Positions 51,294 to 60,317 of a stretch of 64,000 bases of DNA are shown piece by piece. The DNA comes from Rhodoferax sp. WC2427. GTDB lineage: Bacteria; Pseudomonadota; Gammaproteobacteria; Burkholderiales; Burkholderiaceae_C. The first letter of the stretch is position 1; every line of letters starts with the position of its first letter. The stretch spans positions 4,526,001-4,590,000 of the forward strand of contig NZ_CP162006.1 in NCBI RefSeq assembly GCF_040822085.1. The letters run 5' to 3'. Under the pieces are notes generated by a model, which was not told the DNA's origin, did not search any database, and was given only the letters and a program-made list of their open reading frames with translations. The position numbers and the translations under genes were made by a program.

Positions 51294-51991
51294 GCGGCAT
51301 CCAGCACCCGCTGCACCACGGCAGCCGACATCTTGCGGCCACCGCGTGCGGCACCGTCCATGGCGCGCCGGTCTTGGGTGGGCGCATGCGCCAGCGCCTC
51401 GCGCAGGGCGGCGGGCAAATCGCCCTGCCACAGGGCCTGCACGCCGCCCATGGCCACGTAGTTGCCCACGCCGGGGGCGAATACGGGGTTGGACTGCGAC
51501 AGCGCAGTCAGCATCTCCTCGGGCAGCTTGGTGACGCGGGCCATGGCAGGGATGCGCATGACGCGGATCTCGGCCTCGGGCAGCGCATAGCAGGCATCGG
51601 CAATCAGGCCCGAAGTGATGAAACCGCCCGACAGCGCCTGGTCGTACACCAGGCCCAGCACCCGGTGCCCGCTGCGCCGCGCCAGGTCGATGGCCATGCC
51701 CAGGTGCGCCATGGCGCGGTTGATGCCCAGCAGCTCGTCACGGCGGCGCAGCTGCTGGCCCTGGGTGTCGATCAGCAGCAGGATGGGGCGGCCCGGGTGC
51801 CGGGCGATGGTGTCCAGCACCACCCGGGCCTGGGCCAGTGCCAGCTGGACACCGATGGGCGCGTGGTTCGTGGTGCCCAGCACCGCCAGCGGCTGCCCGT
51901 CGAAGGTGGCGGTGCCTTGCAGAAAGTCGCCCTCGGCGGTGATGCCGTGGGCGGGGCCGAAGAGTTGAATCGCCAGGGTGTTCCAGTTCAT
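51290..51991 (-). CDS. mdcE: Malonate decarboxylase gamma subunit MdcE
   Basis: A 233-residue crotonase-fold subunit that pairs with MdcD as the malonyl-S-ACP decarboxylase. Characteristic segments: GPAHGITAEGDFLQGTATFD near 11-30, LLIDTQGQQLRRRDELLGIN near 80-100, GLVYDQALSGGFITSGLIAD near 125-145, and ARVTKLPEEMLTALSQSNPV near 165-185. The start at 51991 overlaps the mdcD stop by 4 bases. Confidence 0.95.
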   Translation of the reverse strand: MNWNTLAIQLFGPAHGITAEGDFLQGTATFDGQPLAVLGTTNHAPIGVQLALAQARVVLDTIARHPGRPILLLIDTQGQQLRRRDELLGINRAMAHLGMAIDLARRSGHRVLGLVYDQALSGGFITSGLIADACYALPEAEIRVMRIPAMARVTKLPEEMLTALSQSNPVFAPGVGNYVAMGGVQALWQGDLPAALREALAHAPTQDRRAMDGAARGGRKMSAAVVQRVLDAA

Positions 51992-52860
51992 GCGTTGACT
52001 CCCAAGGTGTTGAGTTCGGCCACATCCATATCGGGCACGCGGGCCGCGTCGGCAACACCCAGGCGCTGCCACAGGGCGGTGGCTTCGTCGCCGCCAATGG
52101 CCAGGGGCCGCAGGCGCGCTGCCAGCAGGGCATGCTCGGCTTCCAAGGTGACCAGGGTGACGGGTTGGGCGGCTTGCAGTGCCGCGATGGCGGCACGGCG
52201 GAAGGCCGCCACGTCGTCTTCCACCAGCGCATCGCAGTCACCGGTGAGCCAGCGGTGTTTGCCGCCCGTGGTGCGCCAGACCAGTGCGCGGTCGCGCGCG
52301 TCGAATTCGTCCACGCCTTGGCTGGCCTCGATCACTTCCGGGCCGGACATGGCCAGGCGGCCCACGTCGCTCATCACGATGTGGTCGGCACAACGCGCCA
52401 CGATGCCCATGCCGCCAAAGCAGCCGTTGGCACCACCGATCAGGAAGATGACCGGGATGCCCGCAGCCCGCACGTCCAGTACGGCACGCATCACTTCCGA
52501 CACCGCAATCAGCCCGGCATTGGCTTCGTGCAGGCGCACACCGCCGGATTCGGCCAGCACCAGCACGGCCTGTGGCCGGTCGCGTAGCGCGCGCTGCAGC
52601 AGGCCCACCAGCTTGGCACCGTGCACCTCGCCCACGCCACCGCCCATGAATTCGCCTTCTTGCGCAGCCACAAAGATGGGATGGCCGTCCAAGGTGGCAC
52701 GGCCAATGGCCACGCCGTCGTCAAAGGCCGAGGGCACGCCGAGCTGGGCCAGGTGCGGGCTGGTGATGCGCTCTGCAGGCGGCAGCCACTCGTGGAAGCT
52801 GCCACCGTCCAGCACCTGGGCCAGGCGCTCGCGGGCGGTGCATTCGACATAGCTGATCAT
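51988..52860 (-). CDS. mdcD: Malonate decarboxylase beta subunit MdcD
   Basis: A 290-residue carboxyltransferase-fold subunit. It has ECTARERLAQVLDGGSFHEW at the N-terminus, the PSAFDDGVAIGRATLDGHPI region near 43-62, VLVLAESGGVRLHEANAGLI near 98-117, and FLIGGANGCFGGMGIVARCA near 136-155, supporting binding of the thioester substrate. With MdcE it decarboxylates malonyl-S-ACP to acetyl-S-ACP without biotin. Its ATG overlaps the mdcC stop. Confidence 0.95.
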   Translation of the reverse strand: MISYVECTARERLAQVLDGGSFHEWLPPAERITSPHLAQLGVPSAFDDGVAIGRATLDGHPIFVAAQEGEFMGGGVGEVHGAKLVGLLQRALRDRPQAVLVLAESGGVRLHEANAGLIAVSEVMRAVLDVRAAGIPVIFLIGGANGCFGGMGIVARCADHIVMSDVGRLAMSGPEVIEASQGVDEFDARDRALVWRTTGGKHRWLTGDCDALVEDDVAAFRRAAIAALQAAQPVTLVTLEAEHALLAARLRPLAIGGDEATALWQRLGVADAARVPDMDVAELNTLGVNA

Positions 52861-53198
52861 GTGGAGGCCCCTGGAGTTGCTGGGAGTTCGGCCACGGCCT
52901 GGTCCAGGCGCAGGCTGACGACGGCAGGCGTGGCCCCCATGTCGTGGATGGAAATGCGCACGCCGGTGAGCGGGTGGCGGGTGTGGAAGTCGTCCACCAC
53001 CGCCTGCCAGATCGGGCCAAAGCCGCGGGCCGAGGTTTCAACGCGGACGGCGCAGTCGTTGTCGGGCGTGGCCTCCAGCATGACCTCCAGGTTGCCCGAG
53101 CCGACCACGCCGACCAGAATGGGCGCAAAGCCGCCTGCGGGCAGGCCTGTAGCGTACGAAAAGTCCAGGGTTTCCAGCCCTGCGGGAATATCGCTCAT
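52857..53198 (-). CDS. mdcC: Malonate decarboxylase acyl carrier protein MdcC (delta subunit)
   Basis: A 113-residue CitD-like carrier. The serine that receives the phosphoribosyl-dephospho-CoA arm is probably in VGVVGSGNLEVMLEA near residue 33. The remainder has SARGFGPIWQAVVDDFHTRH and VRISIHDMGATPAVVSLRLD, typical of MdcC. Start 53198 follows AGGAAG by a few bases. It lies 13 bp after mdcA and overlaps mdcD by 4 bases. Confidence 0.93.
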   Translation of the reverse strand: MSDIPAGLETLDFSYATGLPAGGFAPILVGVVGSGNLEVMLEATPDNDCAVRVETSARGFGPIWQAVVDDFHTRHPLTGVRISIHDMGATPAVVSLRLDQAVAELPATPGAST

Positions 53199-53211
53199 GG
53201 TGGTCTTCCTC

Positions 53212-54891
53212 TTACCAGTTTCTGAAACGTTTGGGCGGTTGGTACAGCCCGCCGGAGGCGCGCACCAGGTCGCGCATGCTGCGGGCGGCCAACAGGTTGC
53301 GGGTGGCATCGCGGGGGTCGATGCCTAAGTCTTGCGGGCGGCGGATGATGCCGCGGTCGCGCAGGTTTTCGACCGCGCGCTTATCGCGCGCCAGACCGAC
53401 CGCCGTGTAACCGGCCACGCCACGGATGGCCTGCTCGCGCTCGGCATCGCTGCGGCACAGCAGCAGGTTGGCAATGCCTTCTTCGGTGAGGATGTGGGTG
53501 ACGTCGTCGCCATAGACCATGATGGGTGGCAGGGCCATGCCCGCTTGCTCTTGCAGCGTCCAGGCGTCCAGCCGGTCCACAAACGCAGGCTGCATGTGTT
53601 CGCGGAAGGTTTCCACCATCTGCACCACCAGCTTTTGCCCACGCGGCGTGCCCGCGGCGCCGCTGCGGCCTGCGCGGGCTTCACGGCCGGCTTTCAGCCA
53701 GGCCGGGCTGGCGTGGCGGCGGCCCCGGGCATCGGCCCCCATGTTGGGTGCGCCGCCAAACCCGGCGATGCGGCCCAGGGTGGCGGTGGAGCTGTTGCCG
53801 TCCAGGTCGATCTGCAGGGTGGAGCCGATGAACAGATCGCAGGCGTAATGGCCCGCCGCCTGGCTGAAGGCCCGGTTGCTGCGCAGGCTGCCGTCGGGGC
53901 CGGTGAAGAACACGTCGGAGCGGGCGCGGATGTAGTCCTCCATGCCCAGCTCGGAGCCGAAGGAGTGGATGGATTCGACCCAGCCCGCCTCGATGGCCGG
54001 GATCAGCGCCGGGTGCGGGTTCAGCGCCCAGTGCTTGGCGATCTTGCCCTTGAGCCCCAGCGATTCGGCGTAGGTGGGCAGCAGCAGTTCGATGGCGGCG
54101 GTGTCGAAGCCGATGCCGTGGTTCAGCCGCTCCACCCCGTATTCGGCGTAGATGCCCTTGATGGCCATCATGGCCATCAGCACCTGGATTTCGCTGATCT
54201 GCGCTGGGTCGCGGGTGAACAGAGGTTCGATCAAATTGGGGCGCGGCGCTTTCACCACAAAGCTGATCCAGCCCGCCGGAATGTCGATGCGCGGCAGCGT
54301 GGTGTTGCCGTCCACCAGCTCATTGACCTGGGCGATGACAATGCCACCCGAGAAGGCTGTGGCCTCGACGATGGCCGGGGTGTCCTCGGTGTTGGGCCCG
54401 GTGTAGAGGTTGCCCTCGGCATCGGCCGCATGCGCCGCCACCAGCGCCACCTTGGGGGTCAGGTCCACAAAATAGCGGGCGAACAGCTCCAGGTAGGTGT
54501 GGATGGCACCGATCTGGATGCGCCCGGTAGACACCAACCGCGCCAGCCGCGCGCCCTGCGGGCCGGAGAAGCTGAAGTCCAGTTTGCTGGCCACGCCGTT
54601 CTCGAAGATATCCAGGTGCTCCGGCAGCGCCAGCACGGATTGCACCATGTGCAGGCCATGGACTTTTTGCGGGTCCACCTGCACCAGGGCCTGGGCCAGA
54701 AAGTCGGCCTGCTTCTGGTTGTTGCCCTCCAGGCAGACGCGGTCGCCGGGCTCGATCACGGCCTCCAGCAGCGCACCGATGGCCGCGGTGGCCACATGCT
54801 TGCCACGCAGCTGCGGCCCCAGCGCCTGGGCGGCCCGCGCCAGCCGGGCGGCGCGGTTGTCGGCCTTGGTGTTCCAGTTCAAACGGTCCAT
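53212..54891 (-). CDS. mdcA: Malonate decarboxylase alpha subunit MdcA
   Basis: A 559-residue acetyl-S-ACP:malonate ACP transferase, with two CoA-transferase-like domains. Key segments: LGPQLRGKHVATAAIGALLE near 25-45, EPGDRVCLEGNNQKQADFLA, VNELVDGNTTLPRIDIPAGW near 200-220, DTAAIELLLPTYAESLGLKG near 265-285, and GRIAGFGGAPNMGADARGRR near 375-395. It exchanges acetyl for malonyl on the carrier protein. The start at 54891 (MDRLNWNTKADNR) is typical; a frame from 54927 would overlap madM more. Confidence 0.96.
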   Translation of the reverse strand: MDRLNWNTKADNRAARLARAAQALGPQLRGKHVATAAIGALLEAVIEPGDRVCLEGNNQKQADFLAQALVQVDPQKVHGLHMVQSVLALPEHLDIFENGVASKLDFSFSGPQGARLARLVSTGRIQIGAIHTYLELFARYFVDLTPKVALVAAHAADAEGNLYTGPNTEDTPAIVEATAFSGGIVIAQVNELVDGNTTLPRIDIPAGWISFVVKAPRPNLIEPLFTRDPAQISEIQVLMAMMAIKGIYAEYGVERLNHGIGFDTAAIELLLPTYAESLGLKGKIAKHWALNPHPALIPAIEAGWVESIHSFGSELGMEDYIRARSDVFFTGPDGSLRSNRAFSQAAGHYACDLFIGSTLQIDLDGNSSTATLGRIAGFGGAPNMGADARGRRHASPAWLKAGREARAGRSGAAGTPRGQKLVVQMVETFREHMQPAFVDRLDAWTLQEQAGMALPPIMVYGDDVTHILTEEGIANLLLCRSDAEREQAIRGVAGYTAVGLARDKRAVENLRDRGIIRRPQDLGIDPRDATRNLLAARSMRDLVRASGGLYQPPKRFRNW

Positions 54892-54901
54892 CACGTGATC
54901 C

Positions 54902-55666
54902 TTATCCCACCAGCGCTTTGGTGGCAAAAAACAGAACCGACGGGCCCATCAGGCAGCCCAGGCCGGTGTGGAAAGTGGCGACCAGCGCGCCGTAGGGCAC
55001 CAGCTTGCGGTCGGTGGCGGCCAGCCCGGCCGATACACCGCTCACGGTGCCCGCCAGCCCGCCAAACACCATGGCCGAGCGGGGTGTTTTCAGGCGCAGA
55101 AACCGCGCGGCCACCGGGGTGCCCACCATCACCAGAATCGCCTTGATCAGGCCGGTGGCGATGCTCAGCGCCATCACGTCGGGGCTGGCACCAATGGCCG
55201 CACCGGTGACCGGGCCGACGATGTAGGTGACGGCACCCGCGCCGATGGTGGTCATGCTGACGGCATCGGTGTAGCCAAAGCTCCAGGCGATGCTGGCCCC
55301 GACGATGAAAGGCAGCACGGTGCCCAGCACCAGGGCGACCACCCCGATCAGACCGGCCCTGCGGGCTTCGGTGGCCTGCACTTCGAAAGCGGTGGCGACG
55401 ATGGCAAAGTCGCGCAGCATGGCCCCGCCCATCAGGCCGATACCACCAAACAGCGACATATCGGCCAGGCCCTTGTGCCCGCCGGTCTGGGTACCACCCC
55501 AGTAGGCCAGCACCAGCCCGATGACGATGGCGATGGCCGAGCCATGCACCCGCCCAAAAGTCAGCTTGCGCGAGATGAAGTTGGACAGCAAGACCACCAG
55601 GCCAACGATGGCGAAGGCGGTAACGAGGCCGTTGCTGGCGGCGGCTTTTTGGAGAATTTCGAGCAT
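54902..55666 (-). CDS. madM: Malonate transporter subunit MadM
   Basis: A 254-residue inner-membrane protein with about eight helices. Typical segments are GRVHGSAIAIVIGLVLAYWG near 40-58, LFGGIGLMGGAMLRDFAIVA near 72-92, ATEARRAGLIGVVALVLGTV, and VFGGLAGTVSGVSAGLAATD near 205-225. With MadL it forms the sodium- or proton-coupled malonate importer. The gene order madL-madM-mdcA matches the Acinetobacter-type mdcLMACDEGBH arrangement. Confidence 0.94.
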   Translation of the reverse strand: MLEILQKAAASNGLVTAFAIVGLVVLLSNFISRKLTFGRVHGSAIAIVIGLVLAYWGGTQTGGHKGLADMSLFGGIGLMGGAMLRDFAIVATAFEVQATEARRAGLIGVVALVLGTVLPFIVGASIAWSFGYTDAVSMTTIGAGAVTYIVGPVTGAAIGASPDVMALSIATGLIKAILVMVGTPVAARFLRLKTPRSAMVFGGLAGTVSGVSAGLAATDRKLVPYGALVATFHTGLGCLMGPSVLFFATKALVG

Positions 55667-55671
55667 GGTGT

Positions 55672-56085
55672 TTACTTTGCGTGGGGGGTAGGACCTGCCG
55701 TTGGCAGCGCGACGGCATCGGCCTCTTCAGAGGGCTTTTCCGTGCGGTTGATCAGGGAGATGACGACGGCGCACAAGCCCACCGCTCCCAGCGCCGACAA
55801 CAGCGCCAGATGCCCGCCACGCAGGGCCGACACCACATCCTGCTGGGCCGCCATGGCCACTACCACCGGGATGTACATGGCGCCCCAGTACTCCACACCC
55901 ACCTCGGTGGGCCTGGGCAGGATGTTGTGCTTCTGCATGTAGAGGCGCGCAAAAATCAGCAGCAGCATGGCGATGCCGACCCCGCCCACATTGGTTTTGA
56001 CCCCCATGGCCTGGCCCAGCAGGTCACCTAAAAAAATACCGAGCAAGTGGCAGGCTGCCAGCAATGCGGTGCCGTAAATGATCAT
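55672..56085 (-). CDS. madL: Malonate transporter subunit MadL
   Basis: A 137-residue inner-membrane protein with four helices: MIIYGTALLAACHLLGIFLG, the GVKTNVGGVGIAMLLLIFAR segment near 29-48, and GVEYWGAMYIPVVVAMAAQQ near 63-82, all typical of MadL. The C-terminal 25 residues are hydrophilic. The start at 56085 has AGGAGA 6 bases upstream. It is the first structural gene of the malonate operon, 178 bp after mdcR, and that gap probably holds the operon promoter. Confidence 0.94.
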   Translation of the reverse strand: MIIYGTALLAACHLLGIFLGDLLGQAMGVKTNVGGVGIAMLLLIFARLYMQKHNILPRPTEVGVEYWGAMYIPVVVAMAAQQDVVSALRGGHLALLSALGAVGLCAVVISLINRTEKPSEEADAVALPTAGPTPHAK

Positions 56086-56263
56086 GTCTGTCTCCTGGTT
56101 ATGGCGCATGTCAGCGCTATTTCTGGGAAGCCTTGCCGGGCATTTCGGCCCTGCAGGACTTCTTGGGAGGGAATGTACCGAGCCAGTGCAGACAGAACAA
56201 TTAACAGGAAGCGGGAATGTTTACGCCCAGCGAAACAATCGGGGGTTAACCCTTTGGGCCGTG

Positions 56264-57178
56264 TCAGGCGAGGTGGGCTTGGGACAGGCGGCAGACCGAC
56301 AACAAGGTCAGCAGATTGGGATCGCGCTCACGCGTGCGCAGAAAGTTCAGCCCGATGGTCTGGCGCATGGCGTATTTGGCTTGCAGCGGAATCAGCTGCA
56401 CCTTGTGCTGGAACACATCGCGCACCCGGCCTGGTAGCAGCGTGCAGCCCAGGCCACCGCTGACCAGGTTCATCAGCGAAAAAATGTCGCCGGTCTGCAT
56501 CACCACATTGGGCGTGAATTCGGCGATGCGGAAGGCCTCCTGGAAGCCCTTGTAGGTGGCAAAACCTTCGGTCAGGCTGACGAAGCGCTCGTCCGCGCAA
56601 CGGCCCAGGTCCACCGCCTCCATCTCGGCGTAGCGCGAGCCCACCGGGGCGGCAAAGTAGATTTCGTCCTCAAACAGCGGCAGCGATTCGATGTCGGGCG
56701 CGTCGTCGGGAATGGCCATCAGCGCCGCATCGATCGCGCCCTGGGCCAGCTTGCGCAGCAGCACCGCGTTCGAGCCCAACACCAGCTCGGGCTGCAGCTC
56801 CGGCTTGCGCACTTTCAGGGCGATCAGCAGGGTCGGCACGGTCTTGATGGTCAACGAGTAGAGCGAGCCGATGCGGATCTGGTCAGACGCGTAACCCGCC
56901 GCCTCGCGCGTGGCGCGCACGCCCTCGGCCATCAGGTGCAGCACGTCCTTGGCCGCCTCGGCCAGCACCTGCGCCGCCTGGGTCGGGATCAGGTTGCGGC
57001 CTTCGTGGCGAAACAACGCACAGCGCAAACCTTCCTCCAAGGCATGCAAGGCCCGGTGCACGCTGACCGTGCTGGTGTCCAGCACCTCGGCCGTGCGCGT
57101 CAGATTACCTTCTTGCATGAAGGCCAAAAAAACCTCCAGCCGGCGGAAGGTGATGTCGTCTCCGACGCGCGTGCTCAT
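56264..57178 (-). CDS. mdcR: LysR-family malonate regulator MdcR
   Basis: A 304-residue LTTR upstream of and co-directional with the malonate operon. The helix-turn-helix is LEVFLAFMQEGNLTRTAEVL then DTSTVSVHRALHALEEGL, less canonical than most LysR proteins but typical of MdcR. The effector domain includes SLYSLTIKTVPTLLIALKVR near 105 and VSGGLGCTLLPGRVRDVFQ near 245, where carboxylate binding is expected. It probably activates mdc genes with malonate. Its ATG overlaps the stop of a 107-codon frame upstream (ATGA). Confidence 0.92.
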   Translation of the reverse strand: MSTRVGDDITFRRLEVFLAFMQEGNLTRTAEVLDTSTVSVHRALHALEEGLRCALFRHEGRNLIPTQAAQVLAEAAKDVLHLMAEGVRATREAAGYASDQIRIGSLYSLTIKTVPTLLIALKVRKPELQPELVLGSNAVLLRKLAQGAIDAALMAIPDDAPDIESLPLFEDEIYFAAPVGSRYAEMEAVDLGRCADERFVSLTEGFATYKGFQEAFRIAEFTPNVVMQTGDIFSLMNLVSGGLGCTLLPGRVRDVFQHKVQLIPLQAKYAMRQTIGLNFLRTRERDPNLLTLLSVCRLSQAHLA

Positions 57179-57498
57179 GGTCCGGCCGCGGCCTTGTCGG
57201 CAGCGCGGGCGTGCAGTGCGTTGGCCCGGCTACAGATGTGCCGGGCACCATTGTTCAGGCCCCATGCGACGTACCGCCATAGGTGGTGGCATAGCGTGCC
57301 ATGGGCAGGCCGTTGCAGTTCCAGGCGCACCATACCGGTGGATGCTGTCTGTACCTGTGTCACCCACCACGGCATCGCCTGGCGGACACGGGCAGCCAGG
57401 ATGGCCGGGTCGGCGGTACCGGCAAAAACGCGATCGCCCAGACTGCGCGGCTGCACGGTCGTGGTGAAGGCTTGCGGCGCGTGGACGGGGTGGGCCAT
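57175..57498 (-). CDS. Hypothetical protein coupled to mdcR
   Basis: A 107-residue frame starting MAHPVHAPQAFTTTVQPRSL. It has no membrane helix or known motif; Trp/His-rich stretches such as MPWWVTQVQTASTGMVRLEL and LCHHLWRYVAWGLNNGARHI are visible. Support for it being real is the ATGA overlap with mdcR and the absence of a better frame. I do not recognise it. Confidence 0.45.
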   Translation of the reverse strand: MAHPVHAPQAFTTTVQPRSLGDRVFAGTADPAILAARVRQAMPWWVTQVQTASTGMVRLELQRPAHGTLCHHLWRYVAWGLNNGARHICSRANALHARAADKAAAGP

Positions 57499-57549
57499 GG
57501 GGTTGGGTGTGCTCCGCGGATGTTGTCTGTGGCAGCCCCGATTTTGCCT

Positions 57550-57678
57550 TCAAACCCATTCCCTCCTGGCGCATTGCCAGCGCGCCCGTTGCAAGGCGCA
57601 CAGCTCCCACAAACCCCACACCAGACAGGCGGGCACTGCCACCAGGCGCATGACCGCCACTTTGCGTAACAAGACCAT
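57550..57678 (-). CDS. Small 42-residue membrane protein (putative)
   Basis: A 43-codon frame including stop: MVLLRKVAVMRLVAVPACLV then WGLWELCALQRARWQCARRE-WV. A very good AAAGGAG Shine-Dalgarno sequence lies 7 bases before the ATG. One helix (about 8-28) with flanking basic residues fits a small inner-membrane protein. It lies upstream of and in the same direction as the 107-codon frame and mdcR. No family is recognised. Confidence 0.45.
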   Translation of the reverse strand: MVLLRKVAVMRLVAVPACLVWGLWELCALQRARWQCARREWV

Positions 57679-57708
57679 GATCGGGCTCCTTTCCCAGACA
57701 GAAAGCCA

Positions 57709-57740
57709 CCCTAAACCGGCCACGTGACAGGGGCATGACC
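57709..57740 (+). repeat. 32-bp direct repeat, left copy
   Basis: Begins CCCTAAACCGGCCACGTGAC and ends ATGACC. It matches 60217-60248 at 28 of 32 positions. The pair brackets the GGDEF/EAL gene. Confidence 0.75.
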
Positions 57741-57762
57741 ACCTGTAGCGCAGCCCCCGGGC

Positions 57763-60030
57763 TCAATAGCCTCGGGTTGTGCCGTCGCCAATGGCCACCG
57801 GTGCCGATTCGATCTCCTGAACCACCTGGACGATGCTCTCGGCTACAACCGCTTTCGAAAACAGGAAGCCCTGCACGCCATAACAGCCCAGCGAAAGGAG
57901 TTTTTGGTACACCCACATATCTTCAACACCCTCGGCAATAACCTCTACATTCAAATTCTTGGCCAACTCCATGGTCGAACTCACGATCGTCGCACTGGAT
58001 TGGTGGTCTCGCATTTGCCGGATAAATTGCTGGTCTATTTTAAGAAAGTGGAGTGGCAATTGCTGCAAATGGAGCAAGGAACTGTAGCCCGTACCATAAT
58101 CATCGATACTGATTTTCACGCCCAAATTCATCAAAGCAGACAATACCTTTTTAACGTGCACAGGATCAGAAAGGGCGCTCGATTCGGTAATTTCGATTTC
58201 CAGGTATTTGGCAGGCATGTTGGTTTGCTCCAGCACACCCCTGATTTCCTTCACAAGATCGAAGCCCATGATGTCTCTGGCAACCACATTGAGTGCAATA
58301 CTGAGAACCAGGCCCTGGTCGCTCCAAATATGCCACTGCTTGGCCGCGTCGTGAAGCACCAATGTGAACAATTGGTGCGCCAAATCCGTAGTTTCAATTT
58401 GTTGGATAAATTCATAGGGCATTACCAAGCCTCGCTGGGGATGGTGCCACCGGATCAATGCTTCTACCCCGATCACCTTTTTGGTACTCGCATGTATTTT
58501 CGGCTGGTAATAAACAATCAATTGGCATGCGGTCACCGCCCCGCGAAAATCCGTCAGCACCCAGCTCTTGTCTTCGGCAATATCTTTGCTCTTATCATAA
58601 ACTTCCACCTGGGATTGAGTTTCTCTTGCCCATCCCAGTGCACGTTCGCTCTCCTTCAACATAGACGCAAAATTTAACTTCTCAAAACCATAATCAATGG
58701 ATACTCCAATACTGCACATGACGCGTATCACCACGCCATTGACGGTGACAGGATTCTCCAATAGCCGATGGATCTGCCAGGCTTGCGCCTCAATTGCCCG
58801 CCTGTTTTCAGCGTTCAGCATTAAAAGTGCAAATTCATCGCCATCGACTCTGGCGAAATGATTTCCATTTTTTGAAATATCAGCATACAGGCGGTCAGCA
58901 ATCGCCTTAATAATCAAATCCCCCACATGGAAACCAAAAATATTGTTGATCGATTTAAATCCATCAATATCGATCAGCAGCAGTCCATTCCTTTTATCCA
59001 ACTGGTACGTACTCGCCTCGATTACCTGCTCAATATGCTTTCGATTGGGGATACCTGTCAGATAGTCAATCCTATTTTGCTCTTCCAACTGCAGATTGGC
59101 ACGAACAATATTCTGAATGGACAATCGCAACTGGTACCAACCAAGAACCATCACTAAAAAAAATCCACCCAATATACCCACAGTTGCAGGATGCAGTTCT
59201 TTAAAGTAAATAACCAACAGGGTCACGGGCAACAACAAAACCAAAGGCAATAACAGGGTCAGCACGTTGTTGACGTGGCTACTTTCTTCACTCGGCCTAG
59301 GATATGACAGTTGCTTCATTTCTGGGTGCAATGCCAGCGCGCCAAAGGTCACATAGGCCAATAGCCATAATAAAAGATTCAAATTGGTGGGAACACCCAA
59401 ACTGGAACTGGTACCATGAAAAAATGACTCTCCTGCGGCAAACAAGACGGTCGCCACGGAAAGCAGGGTGAAGACGGTTGATTTATAGGCCTTGCTGCTG
59501 GTCCATACCCAGAGCAGCATGCCGACCTCGACATAAGACATGGTGGGATACACCATTCTGAATATCTGGGGTTGGTCTATCGAGAACCCATACTCCACGA
59601 TGGTGGGAAGAAAAAGAAACTGCCAACCGGTCAAAATCAAACTCGTAGCCAGAATGCATCCCTGGAAAAAACCATGTCTTGGAAATTCCCGGTGCAATGT
59701 GCATGCAAACTGCCACAATGCCACCACCAAACACATATGGCCAGACAAAAGAAAGCCGTCCGCCAGCGACAACCTAGAGCCAAAAATCCCACTGACATCG
59801 GTGTCAGCCTGGATGAGCGCCCCGGAAAACTGAAAAAATATTGCAAGCAGAAAATAAGCCCATGGGCCTACCGCAATCGGCTTATGGCTTAAGACGCCAT
59901 AAAACACGCCCGACATGCCATACAAAACAATAAAAAAGTAGAGAATATCGCGCCCACCAAGTCCATCTGCCAGCGGAATACACAGAGACGCCAATATGCC
60001 GAATATCAGGTATTTATTCCATCCAGCCAT
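57763..60030 (-). CDS. Membrane GGDEF/EAL protein, likely c-di-GMP phosphodiesterase
   Basis: A 755-residue protein. About eight to ten membrane helices occupy residues 1-300, followed by a GGDEF domain (about 320-480) and an EAL domain (about 495-735). The GGDEF signature is altered to DGDEF (396-400, ARVDGDEFALL), suggesting loss of cyclase activity. The EAL domain is intact: EAL at 523-525, the Asn of SIALNV, EIEITES, the SIDDYGTGYSS loop, LKIDQQF and AEGVED. It probably hydrolyses c-di-GMP in response to a membrane-sensed signal. Composition is clearly AT-richer than the neighbours, and a 32-bp direct repeat flanks it, suggesting acquisition. Confidence 0.9.
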   Translation of the reverse strand: MAGWNKYLIFGILASLCIPLADGLGGRDILYFFIVLYGMSGVFYGVLSHKPIAVGPWAYFLLAIFFQFSGALIQADTDVSGIFGSRLSLADGFLLSGHMCLVVALWQFACTLHREFPRHGFFQGCILATSLILTGWQFLFLPTIVEYGFSIDQPQIFRMVYPTMSYVEVGMLLWVWTSSKAYKSTVFTLLSVATVLFAAGESFFHGTSSSLGVPTNLNLLLWLLAYVTFGALALHPEMKQLSYPRPSEESSHVNNVLTLLLPLVLLLPVTLLVIYFKELHPATVGILGGFFLVMVLGWYQLRLSIQNIVRANLQLEEQNRIDYLTGIPNRKHIEQVIEASTYQLDKRNGLLLIDIDGFKSINNIFGFHVGDLIIKAIADRLYADISKNGNHFARVDGDEFALLMLNAENRRAIEAQAWQIHRLLENPVTVNGVVIRVMCSIGVSIDYGFEKLNFASMLKESERALGWARETQSQVEVYDKSKDIAEDKSWVLTDFRGAVTACQLIVYYQPKIHASTKKVIGVEALIRWHHPQRGLVMPYEFIQQIETTDLAHQLFTLVLHDAAKQWHIWSDQGLVLSIALNVVARDIMGFDLVKEIRGVLEQTNMPAKYLEIEITESSALSDPVHVKKVLSALMNLGVKISIDDYGTGYSSLLHLQQLPLHFLKIDQQFIRQMRDHQSSATIVSSTMELAKNLNVEVIAEGVEDMWVYQKLLSLGCYGVQGFLFSKAVVAESIVQVVQEIESAPVAIGDGTTRGY

Positions 60031-60216
60031 TGTTTATTTCTCGGATATTTGAAGGTCGCCATACAAAATATTCATCGTCGACCCCGGTCTGAATTCTGGG
60101 GCTGATGACCGAGCGTGGGCGCACCCGACGGCGCGCGTTGCCTGTTTTAGCGCAAAAATGGACAATCTATACAACCCGGTACAAATCAACACAAGGTATA
60201 CAAAAATACCGTATCG

Positions 60217-60248
60217 CCCTAAACCTGCCGCGTGACAGGGTCGTGACC
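60217..60248 (+). repeat. 32-bp direct repeat, right copy
   Basis: Begins CCCTAAACCTGCCGCGTGAC and ends CGTGACC. It matches 57709-57740 at 28 of 32 positions. It lies upstream of the M14-type gene. Confidence 0.75.
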
Positions 60249-60317
60249 GTGTGCAATAACCGCACAGTGCGCTGGATAAAGCGCTGCAACAGCTCCCGCC
60301 TGGGTATCCTGGCCGCT

